Shown here piece by piece: positions 42,172-49,630 of a DNA stretch of 64,000 nucleotides. Both the position numbers and the translations under genes were made by a program. Under the pieces are notes generated by a model, which was not told the origin of the DNA, searched no databases, and was given only the letters and a program-made list of their open reading frames with translations. Source of the DNA: Nocardia harenae NBRC 108248 (GTDB lineage: Bacteria; Actinomycetota; Actinomycetes; Mycobacteriales; Mycobacteriaceae); the NCBI RefSeq assembly GCF_001612885.1, contig NZ_BDBH01000004.1, positions 496,001 through 560,000 of the forward strand. The letters run 5' to 3'. The stretch's first letter is position 1. The number at the start of each line of letters is the position of its first letter.

Positions 42172-42395
42172 ATGCGATTCGGGGCTATCGGGTGCACCGA
42201 GACAGCTCATTCACAACGTCGCCGTCGGCCGGCGAATCCGAGTGGCGGGAATCGAGCGGAGCTGCGGCGGAAAACCGGTGCTCGACGGGGGTCATGGCTA
42301 AATGAGTGGCACCATTGTGGTCGCCCGGCCATCGTCGAAAGTCATAAACGCGGACGCGGCAGGACGGGCACTACCTAGTTAACCTAGATAGCTTA
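42172..42395. other. Gene-free stretch before the lipoprotein promoter
   Basis: No convincing gene. A 76-codon frame at 42148-42378 has no family resemblance, no ribosome site and begins in the terminator, so I do not call it. The stretch is less GC-rich than its surroundings towards 42300-42395 and ends in CTAGTTAACCTAG (42377-42389), a partial palindrome just before the promoter. Confidence 0.5.
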
Positions 42396-42424
42396 TTGAC
42401 AGAGGAATTCTCTCGATCTAGATT
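42396..42424 (+). promoter_or_regulatory. Strong housekeeping-type promoter of the lipoprotein gene
   Basis: TTGACA (42396-42401), a 17-bp spacer and TAGATT (42419-42424) form a near-consensus promoter. The spacer contains the partial palindrome AGAGGAATTCTCT (42401-42413). The longer repeat CTAGAT/ATCTAG (42384-42389 and 42416-42421) brackets it. A repressor site is likely. Confidence 0.72.
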
Positions 42425-42499
42425 GTCCTGGCCCCCGGTTCTGTGATCTCCGTCACGGGATTGCCGGGGCTTCGGCTCCGTCGAGAGAGAGAATCCCCG

Positions 42500-43741
42500 A
42501 TGATCTTCCAACGCCGTGGACAGGGTTCGAGCGGCACCCGCGCCGGCCGGCTGGCCCTCGCCGCCCTGCTGCCGACCCTGGTCGTGATCGCCGCCTGCGG
42601 GGCCGAGGACTCCTCCTCCAGTCCGGGCGACGAGCCACCGACCGCCGCATTTCCGGATCTTCCCGCCACCGGAACACCGATCAAGATCGGCATCATCAAT
42701 CCGGAGGGCGGCCCGACGGTGTCGCTGCCCGGAGCCAGGCAAGCCGCAGAAGCCGCGGTGCAGTACGCCAACGCGCATCTCGGCGGCATTGCCGGACATC
42801 GCATCGAAGCGGTGAATTGCGCGATGAAAGAGGATCCGGCGTCCACTCGCGATTGCGCCAACCGCATGGTCGAGCAGAAGGTCGCCGCCGTCGTCGTCAC
42901 CGCATCGGCATTCGGCGACACGATGGTTCCGATCATCACCGGCGCCGGAATTCCCTACGTCGTGGCGAACGCGGCCAGCGCCGCGGAGATGACCACACCG
43001 GGGGCCTATTCGCTCACCGGCGGGTACCCCGGCACCCTGCAGTCGATGGCGGCTTACGCGGGGAACCGCGGTCACAAGAAGGTATCGCTCGTGGTGTTCG
43101 ATTCCCCCGCCTCGGTCGCCACCGCGAACAGCCTGGGCAGAGCGGCCTTCGAGGCGCGGGGGATCGAGCTGCGGGTGATTCCCATCCCGCCCGGCACCCC
43201 CGACGCGACTCCGCAGGTCAGCTCGGCGATCGGGGATGACGCCGACGCGGTCGCCGTCGCGACCGACCCGACGGTGTGCACCTCGGTGCTGAAGGCGCTC
43301 GACACACTCGGCGCCACCCAGGAGAAGCTGCTGATCTCGCCGTGCAGCGATGCCTCCACCGTCGAGGCCGTCGGCGACGCGATCGAGGGTGCCAGCGTGT
43401 TCTCCAGTGCCGATGTCTCCTCCGACGACCCCGAGGCGGTGCTCTACCGCGACGTGCTCGACAGGTACGCCGGCGGCGCCGAGATCGGCGGCGCCTCCTA
43501 CGCGGGTTACCAGGGCATGCTCGGCGTGGTCCGGGCATCGCAGGCCCTCGCCGGGGAGCCGAGCGCCGCGGCGGTCGGCGCCGCCATCGCGGCGGCACGG
43601 AACGTGCCGCTGCCGCTCGGGCACGGCATCTCCTTCTCCTGCGACGGATCGGTCCCCGGCCTTCCCACGATCTGCAGCCTCTCCCAGGTGCGGGTCACGA
43701 TGCGGGACGGGAAGCCGGCCGACCCGGAGGTCACCGAGTAG
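42500..43741 (+). CDS. ABC-transporter substrate-binding lipoprotein, branched-chain amino acid/LivK fold
   Basis: A 413-aa exported lipoprotein. The signal sequence has Arg-rich n-region, hydrophobic LALAALLPTLVVIAAC and lipobox with Cys33. The mature part is a type I periplasmic-binding protein: IKIGIINPEGGPTVSLPGAR near residue 60, VVTASAFGDTMVPII near 130 and HKKVSLVVFDS near 190. It would capture an amino-acid-like, aromatic or acid substrate outside the membrane. No permease or ATPase gene is nearby, so it must work with a transporter encoded elsewhere or act as a sensor. ATG at 42500 is chosen because it gives a normal signal peptide. Confidence 0.9.
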   Translation: MIFQRRGQGSSGTRAGRLALAALLPTLVVIAACGAEDSSSSPGDEPPTAAFPDLPATGTPIKIGIINPEGGPTVSLPGARQAAEAAVQYANAHLGGIAGHRIEAVNCAMKEDPASTRDCANRMVEQKVAAVVVTASAFGDTMVPIITGAGIPYVVANAASAAEMTTPGAYSLTGGYPGTLQSMAAYAGNRGHKKVSLVVFDSPASVATANSLGRAAFEARGIELRVIPIPPGTPDATPQVSSAIGDDADAVAVATDPTVCTSVLKALDTLGATQEKLLISPCSDASTVEAVGDAIEGASVFSSADVSSDDPEAVLYRDVLDRYAGGAEIGGASYAGYQGMLGVVRASQALAGEPSAAAVGAAIAAARNVPLPLGHGISFSCDGSVPGLPTICSLSQVRVTMRDGKPADPEVTE

Positions 43742-43858
43742 CGCCGGCGCCGCCCGGCGTCACCATCCCGGCCAACGGGTCCGGTCGCGGTGGCTCCGTG
43801 TCACCACCCGCGTCCCCGTTGGCGGGCTCCGATCTCCGGAGTCATCGAGGTTCTTGTC

Positions 43859-45186
43859 GTGCTGCACGCACTGAATTCCCCGCGCAGCAGGCGAACCGCT
43901 GCGCTGTGGCAGGCGGTGGCATTCCCTGCCGTCGCCGTCCTGGCGCCGGCGGTGGCCGCCGCCCCGGCCAGGGCCGACGAGGTCGCGCCCGGCGGCGACG
44001 CTCAGCACATCTATGTGGCGGGGGCGCTGTCCGACGCGGTCGTCGGTCTGAACGTTCGCCCCGACGGCCCCCGGTGATCGCCGGTCGCGCCGCTCCCACC
44101 GGGTACGGTTCGCTCAGTGTGGTCGCCGCTCCGAGCGGCGACCACGTGTACGTCGGGCTCACGGTCGGAGCCGGTATCGCCGCGTTCGCCGTGAACCCGG
44201 AGGGCACACTGGCCGACCTCCCCGGCTCGCCGGTCGCGACCGCGGGCCCGACCGCGACCCTCGCGGTGGCGCCCGACGGCAAGCACCTGTACGGCACCAC
44301 CACCGACGGGCTGCGCGGTGGAGTCAGCACCTACGAGATCGGGCCCGGCGGCCTGCCCGGTCCGGCCGTCGCCTTCGCCGAACTCGACTCCACCAGCCAC
44401 TTCGGCATGTTGACGATCGCGCCGGACGGCCGCAATCTCTACCTCGCGGACGGAGCGGGCAACCAGATCGTGCAGCTGCCGGTGGATGGGAACGGTATCG
44501 CGCGACCGGGCGGGCAGCGCATCCCCGCCGGTGGTATGCCGGTCAGCCCCGGGGTCACCCCGGACGGCAGATTTCTCTTCTCGCCCAACGAGAGCGGAAC
44601 GGTCTCCGTCTACCGGATCGCCGCGGACGGCGTGCTGACCGAAGTCCCCGGTTCGCCGTTCCGGACCGGCATCATCCCGCACGGGGTGACGTTCAGCCCG
44701 GATTCCACCCGCGCCTACGTGCCGCACGCCATCCTGAACACGATCGCGGGCTACGCCATCGGCCCCGACGGCGGGCTCACGCCGCTGCCCGGCTCACCCT
44801 ATGGCGGCATCCCGATCGATTCCTCCGGGCGCGCCCTGACCAGCCGGGACGGACGCAGGGTCTACATCATCGAGGTCGCCTCGTTCTCCGACCGCGGCTC
44901 CGCGCACGTGCGGACCTACGACGTGCTTCCGGACGGCGCCCTGCGCGAGTCGGAACGCGCGGTGGACACCGGGCTCATCTTCCCGGACGGGCCCTGCGCG
45001 GTGATCACGGGCCGACGATCCGCCGACGCGCGCGCCGGGCCGTTCGCCCTTCGGGGCAGGCCCGGCGCTGACCCGTGCCGGGCCGGGAGCGTGGCCCGCG
45101 GCCGGTCTCGGCAGCCGGGTGTTGCGCGTCCGGACGTGCGCCGTGGCGGAATGCGCAATGGCGTTCGCGCCCGCAGCCGACTGTAA
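43859..45186 (+). pseudogene. Secreted YVTN-type beta-propeller gene, frameshifted
   Basis: The N-terminal part (GTG at 43859) encodes a signal peptide (QAVAFPAVAVLAPAVAAAPA then RADE) and the first propeller strand QHIYVAGALSDAVVGLNVRPDG. It then stops. The rest of the propeller continues in the next frame from IAGRAAPTGYGSLSVVAAP, with repeats such as TLAVAPDGKHLY and FSPDSTRAYVPHA. The switch falls in a run of five C at 44068-44072; one more C would restore one frame. The intact paralogue at 48315 shows the continuous arrangement. The 3' end also runs about 60 Arg-rich codons past the point where the paralogue stops. It may be a real pseudogene, a phase-variable tract or a sequencing error. 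Confidence 0.75.
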
Positions 45187-45201
45187 TGAGGTGACTGAAT
45201 T

Positions 45202-45411
45202 ATGTGTCGCCGCTCACAGTGGAACTGGGTCGTCGCAGCGTTCTGGCACTTCGACGATTTCCGCCTCGAGTTACCGCGGTCCGCTCCCATCATCGGACAG
45301 CAGACCCGAGAGATTCTCGCCGAACTCGGCTACTCCGCCGAGCGGATCAAGGCTCTCTACGAGAGCGGAACGGTCGCCGGACCGAAGATCCCGGCGGGAT
45401 GGCAACACTGA
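45202..45411 (+). pseudogene. C-terminal remnant of a CaiB/BaiF CoA-transferase
   Basis: The 69-codon frame ends in RSAPIIGQQTREILAELGYS and ERIKALYESGTVAGPK, the classic C-terminus of family III CoA-transferases (GxHTREVLAELGYS). The preceding WHFDDFRLELP also fits. The other 330 or more residues are missing; upstream lies the propeller pseudogene. It has no ribosome site at its first ATG. It looks like what a deletion left behind. Confidence 0.7.
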
Positions 45412-45456
45412 CCGACAGGTCGCCACGCTTCGAAACACCGACAGGAGAACTCGATC

Positions 45457-46269
45457 ATGGGAACACTCGACGGCAAGGTCGCCTTCGTCACCGGCGCCGC
45501 GCGTGGGCAGGGGCGGGCGCACGCGGCCAGGCTGGCCCGTGAGGGCGCCGACATCCTGGCGCTCGACGTGTGCGGTCCGCTTCCCGACGTGTCCTACGAC
45601 CACGCCACCCCGGAGGACCTGAAGGAGACGGCCCGGCTCGTCGAGGCCGAGGGCCGCCGCGTGCTGACCGCCGAATGCGATGTCAGGGATTTCGGCACGA
45701 TGCGCGAGTTCGTCGCCGGCGGGGTGACCGAGCTCGGCCGGCTCGATGTGGTCGTGGCGAACGCGGGCATCTGCACGCCGCTGCCCTGGGATGAGGTCAC
45801 GCCCGCGGTGTTCGCGAACACCCTCGACATCAACGTCACCGGGGTGTGGAACACGGTGATGGCATCGGCCCACCACCTGGCCGGGGCGGGGGGCGGCTCG
45901 ATCATCCTCATCAGCTCGGCGGCGGGGCTCAAGGTCCAGCCCTTCATGGTTCACTACACGACGAGCAAATTCGCCGTCACCGGCATGGCGAAGGCATTCG
46001 CCGTCGAATTGGCGAAGGATCACATCCGGGTGAACAGCGTCCATCCCACGGCGGTGAACACCCCCATGGGGACCGGCACCATCCAGGATGTCCTCGGCCG
46101 CGCGATCGAGGCCAACCCGCGGCCGGGGGCAATGTTCACCAATATCCTGCCGGTCGAGGCGATCGAATCGGAGGACGTCGCCGACACCGTCGCCTTCCTC
46201 GCCTCCGACGCCAGCAAATTCATCACCGCGCACGCGCTCGCAGTCGATGCCGGTTCGACCCAGTACTGA
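45457..46269 (+). CDS. Mycofactocin-type SDR-family oxidoreductase
   Basis: A 270-aa SDR. GKVAFVTGAARGQGRAHA at residues 6-23 is the signature of the mycofactocin-coupled subgroup, whose NAD stays bound and is recycled by the peptide-derived cofactor mycofactocin. The insert after strand 2 (PLPDVSYDHATPEDLKETAR) is also typical. The catalytic YTTSK is near residue 168. ATG at 45457 follows AGGAG. It is intact although broken genes lie on both sides. No mycofactocin biosynthesis genes are in the window. Confidence 0.9.
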   Translation: MGTLDGKVAFVTGAARGQGRAHAARLAREGADILALDVCGPLPDVSYDHATPEDLKETARLVEAEGRRVLTAECDVRDFGTMREFVAGGVTELGRLDVVVANAGICTPLPWDEVTPAVFANTLDINVTGVWNTVMASAHHLAGAGGGSIILISSAAGLKVQPFMVHYTTSKFAVTGMAKAFAVELAKDHIRVNSVHPTAVNTPMGTGTIQDVLGRAIEANPRPGAMFTNILPVEAIESEDVADTVAFLASDASKFITAHALAVDAGSTQY

Positions 46270-46293
46270 CCGCAGAACAGAAGGACAGCCATC

Positions 46294-47293
46294 ATGACCG
46301 AGACGACGCCGCGGTCGGAGCAAGAACGCGCCGCGCCGCCGCTGGATCCCTAGCTGGCTCCGCTGGTGGACGCTCAGCTCGCCCAGTTCCCCTGGCTCAG
46401 CGGCGGCGATGTGCCGATCGCGGAGCTGCGGGCAGCGGCCAATTCCGAGATCGCGATCGCCATGCGGCCCGACCTGACGGGCAACGGCGCCGTGCGGGTG
46501 GAGGAGTTGACGATCCTGAGGCCGGAGGAGGGGCTCGAACTCGTCCTCACGGTGCTGAAACCGGCGACCGACGGGGTGCGGCCGCTGATCTTTCACATCG
46601 ACGGCGGCGGAATGATCTCGGGGGACCGCTTCCTCGGGCTCGGCGACCTGCAGCCCTACGCCGCCGACGGGAGCGCGGTGATGGCGTCGATCGAGTATCG
46701 GCTGGCCCCCGAGCACCCCGACCCGGCGCCGATCACCGACTGCTACACCGGGCTCCGGTGGTGCGCGGACAACGCCGAGTCGCTCGGCATCGATCCCCAC
46801 CCGCATCATCATCACCGGCATCAGCGCGGGCGGCGGGCTCGCGGCCGGGACAGCCCTGCTCGCCAGGGACCGCGGCTATCCGACGATCACGCACCAGGTG
46901 CTGCGCTGCCCCATGCTCGACGATCGCTGCGAGTCCTACAGCGCGCGCATGCTCGACGGCGGCGCGATCTGGGACCGCGCGACCAATCTGTTCGGCTGGA
47001 CCGCGCTGCTCGGTGAGCGGCGCGGCACCGACGACGTCTCGCCCTACACGGCGCCTGCCCGCGCGAAGGAGCTCTCCGGCCTGCCGCGCACCTATCTCGA
47101 CGTCGGCACGGTGGAGACCTTCCGCGACGAGGTCATCGAGTTCGCCCAGCGGCTCTGCGAAGCCGGGGTCGGGGTGGACCTGCATCTGTGGGGCGGCGCG
47201 TTCCACGGCTTCGACCTGATTCCGGCCGCCGCCGTCTCCCGGGCGGCGCGGGCCACCCGGGACGAGTTCTTCCGCCGCGCGCTCGCGGGCTGA
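46294..47293 (+). pseudogene. Alpha/beta hydrolase (HSL family), nonsense codon and frameshift
   Basis: ATG 46294 has an AAGGA ribosome site 24 bases after the SDR. The frame hits TAG at 46351-46353 where LDPxLAPLVDAQ expects GAG. It continues through FHIDGGGMISGD and EYRLAPEHPDPAP. At a run of four C (46795-46798) it loses frame: ITGISAGGGLAAG (nucleophile region) and LRCPMLDDRCES lie in the next frame, which runs to 47293 through YLDVGTVETFRDE and GAFHGFD. Two independent lesions mean a true pseudogene. Reinitiation at GTG 46366 could not rescue the frameshift. Confidence 0.85.
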
Positions 47294-47306
47294 ACTCGGC
47301 CGTCGG

Positions 47307-47336
47307 CCCTCGCCGCCGGGCAACCGGCGGCGAGGG
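47307..47336. terminator. Terminator hairpin with GCAA tetraloop
   Basis: A perfect 13-bp stem (CCCTCGCCGCCGG at 47307-47319, complement at 47324-47336) closed by GCAA separates the hydrolase pseudogene from the convergent metallo-hydrolase gene. Confidence 0.8.
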
Positions 47337-48143
47337 TCAGACCGCGACGGGAACCCAGCGGCGATCGCCGCCGGCGTCGCGGGTGATCCGCCCGCCCCCG
47401 GTGCCGGGGAAGTGGGCCCCGATCGCGACGGCGCCGGTGCGCTCCATCTCGTCGGCGAGCCGGGCGCGGGAGCGGGCCGCCCCGGCGTGGTCGGCGTCGA
47501 ACAGATCGCCCCAGCCGTCTTCGACCAGCGCGGCCGGGTGGTGGGCGGTGTCGCCGATCAGCAGCAGTGGGCCGTCCGGGGTATCGATCTCCACGATGCT
47601 GTTGCCCGGGGTGTGGCCGGCGAAGAGGCGCATCGTCACCGAATCGGCGATCTCGGTGCGGTCGCCCTCGGCGGGGACGAGCAGATCGGATACGCGATGG
47701 ACGATGTCGCGGACCCCGGCCATCTCGGGGCCGGTGCCGGAGTGGTCCAGGATCCAGTCGATGTCGGCACGGTGGCAGACGTGCCGCGCGTTCGGGAAGA
47801 CCGGATCCCCCGTCGGGGCGAGCCATCCGAGATGGTCCAGGTGCAGGTGGGTGACCACGATGTCGGTGATCTGCTCCGGCGGGACCCCGAGCGCGTCCAG
47901 GGATTTCATGAATTCCCCGCTGCGCTCGAAGATGTCGGTCGCCGGTCCGAAACCCGCGTCCACCAGGATCGTGCGGTCCGCCGAGCGCAGCAGGAATCCG
48001 CCCATCGGCATCAGCCAACCGTCCTCGAACCACGGCGCCGCCGTCTCCCAGTCCGGAGCCGCGGTGGCCGGCGGCTCGAGCAGGTGGCCCGGCGGGGCCG
48101 GATGTTCGACATCGAGGACGTGATCGATGCGGTAGACGGACAC
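47337..48143 (-). CDS. MBL-fold metallo-hydrolase
   Basis: A 268-aa metallo-beta-lactamase-fold hydrolase. The dizinc motif HLHLDH covers residues 99-104; GHTPGNSIVEI (near 175) and GDTAHHPA (near 197) supply further ligands. The layout resembles lactonases and esterases of the quorum-quenching type rather than antibiotic-resistance enzymes. GTG at 48143 has GGAGG six bases upstream. It diverges from the intact propeller gene. Ring-opening of a lactone from a Baeyer-Villiger step is conceivable but only an inference. Confidence 0.9.
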   Translation of the reverse strand: MSVYRIDHVLDVEHPAPPGHLLEPPATAAPDWETAAPWFEDGWLMPMGGFLLRSADRTILVDAGFGPATDIFERSGEFMKSLDALGVPPEQITDIVVTHLHLDHLGWLAPTGDPVFPNARHVCHRADIDWILDHSGTGPEMAGVRDIVHRVSDLLVPAEGDRTEIADSVTMRLFAGHTPGNSIVEIDTPDGPLLLIGDTAHHPAALVEDGWGDLFDADHAGAARSRARLADEMERTGAVAIGAHFPGTGGGRITRDAGGDRRWVPVAV

Positions 48144-48163
48144 GGGCCCTCCTGCGGCGGATT

Positions 48164-48203
48164 ACATTTCTAACCAAGTAAGCGATGTTAACGATCGAAA
48201 TGT
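48164..48203. promoter_or_regulatory. Long inverted repeat between divergent genes
   Basis: ACATTTC (48164-48170) and GAAATGT (48197-48203) are perfect 7-bp arms 26 bp apart. Between them TAACCAAGTAAGC recalls half of motif A. The right arm overlaps TTGACA on the minus strand, a possible -35 of the metallo-hydrolase gene. The protein that binds is unknown. Confidence 0.45.
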
Positions 48204-48314
48204 CAAGGGCCCGATCGTCGGTGTTGGACGAAGTAACACTGGCGGCCCGGAGTCTTTATCGGGTACTGATCTCTAGGAAAGAGTGATCGTTCGGCGGCAG
48301 CATAAGAGGGTGGC

Positions 48315-49415
48315 GTGGCTATGAGGATACTGTTATTGCTACCCGTGGTAGCGACGCTCGCTGTCGTTATGGGTGCGGCGCCGGCCCGGGCGGAGCCCGG
48401 CGCGCAGTACATCTACGTCGGCGGTGCGTTCAACGAGGGCGTGGCCGGCTTCGAGGTGCGCCCCGACGCGGATCCGAAACCGGTCGGCGCGACGGTCCCG
48501 GCCCCCTCCGGGTCCTACAGCGTGGAGGTGACTCCGGACGGGAAATACGTCTACGTCGCCTCCTCGAGCGAGAACCGGATCGCCGCGTTCGCCATCGCGC
48601 CCGGCGGCACGCTGACCGAGCTGCCGGGATCGCCGCTGCTGACCGCGGATCGGATCGTGGCGGTGGCCGCCGCGCCGGACGGGCGGCACCTGTACGCGAC
48701 CACGACCGACGGGGTGCGCGGAGCCGTGATCACCTACTCGATCGCCGGGGGGCTGCCCGTGCGCGTCGCCACGACGCCGCTGGACATCACGACGCACTTC
48801 GCCTTCCTCGCCGTCGCTCCCGACGGGCGCACCCTCTATGTGGACGATTACGTCGGCGGCCAGATCCTGCGGTTGCCCCTCGACTCCGACGGAATCGCGT
48901 TGGAACCCCGGCAGCGGATCGCCGCGGGCGCCACTCCGATCAATCCGGCGGTGAGCCCGGACGGGAAACTGCTGTACGTGTCGAACGAGGTGACCGGCAC
49001 GCTCACCGGATTCGGCATCGCCGCGGACGGAACGCTGACTCCGCTGCCCGGCTCGCCGTTCCCGACGCTGCCCGGCAACCGCGGGATCACGTTCAGCGCG
49101 GATTCGTCCCGCGCCTACGTGGCGCACGCGCTCAACAGCGTCTCCGGATATCGCCTCGGGGCCGACGGCGGCCTCACGCCGCTGCCGGGGTCGCCCTACA
49201 GCGCCGGGGCAATACCCAGCGCGCCCGGACTGTCCTTCTTCGATCGCGACGGCGAGCGCCTCTACGTCGTCACACTCGGCTCGCTCAGCAGCGCCGGGCC
49301 GTCGACCCTGCAGGGCTTCGACGTGCTCCCGGACGGAGCGCTGCGCCCCTTCGGCCCTCCTATCGACACCGGCAGGCTGTTCACCGACGGACTGGCCGCT
49401 GATATCACGCCGTGA
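48315..49415 (+). CDS. Secreted YVTN-type beta-propeller protein, lactonase-like
   Basis: A 366-aa exported protein. The signal peptide ends in MGAAPARA before EP. Six to seven repeated blades each carry a V-x-P-DG-x-x-L/V-Y core: VTPDGKYVYVAS, AAPDGRHLYATT, VAPDGRTLYVDD, VSPDGKLLYVSN, FSADSSRAYVAH. This is the 7-bladed lactonase/surface-antigen propeller fold. Function may be lactone hydrolysis or wall-associated binding. Start is GTG 48315 or ATG 48321; AGAGGG at 48305-48310 serves either. It is the intact paralogue of the frameshifted gene at 43859. Confidence 0.88.
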   Translation: MAMRILLLLPVVATLAVVMGAAPARAEPGAQYIYVGGAFNEGVAGFEVRPDADPKPVGATVPAPSGSYSVEVTPDGKYVYVASSSENRIAAFAIAPGGTLTELPGSPLLTADRIVAVAAAPDGRHLYATTTDGVRGAVITYSIAGGLPVRVATTPLDITTHFAFLAVAPDGRTLYVDDYVGGQILRLPLDSDGIALEPRQRIAAGATPINPAVSPDGKLLYVSNEVTGTLTGFGIAADGTLTPLPGSPFPTLPGNRGITFSADSSRAYVAHALNSVSGYRLGADGGLTPLPGSPYSAGAIPSAPGLSFFDRDGERLYVVTLGSLSSAGPSTLQGFDVLPDGALRPFGPPIDTGRLFTDGLAADITP

Positions 49416-49515
49416 GCCCCGCGCAAAAGGAACACTCAAAGCGTCTGCTCCCGATACTTGACGCAGCCAGGAACACGCCGAAAGGCGAAAAGAGGATGCT
49501 GAAATATTGACTGTT

Positions 49516-49586
49516 GCTGCCTCGGCAGGCAGCATGGTGGAAGAGGATGGTCCCTCTCGGATCGACGGAGGGGCCTCGGAGCCCCT
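49516..49586 (+). promoter_or_regulatory. Two short hairpins upstream of the amidohydrolase gene
   Basis: GCTGCC-N6-GGCAGC (49516-49533) and AGGGGC-N6-GCCCCT (49569-49586) lie in the 215-bp gap before the amidohydrolase; the second is followed by ATTT. A weak promoter, TTGACT (49507-49512) and CAGCAT 17 bp later, would place both in or near the leader. An attenuator role is possible. Confidence 0.35.
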
Positions 49587-49630
49587 ATTTGCGAGCTCCG
49601 AATGACGGACGATCGTGAGGAGCTTCATTC

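Noticed and set aside
42148-42378. Small frame of 76 codons after the epimerase operon
   Set aside because: It starts inside the terminator hairpin, has no ribosome site and shows no conserved pattern.
43276-43741. Treating the plus frame that begins at 43276 as the true start of the propeller gene
   Set aside because: Its first 250 codons lie inside the lipoprotein gene and read as Arg-rich noise; the signal peptide is in a different frame at 43859.
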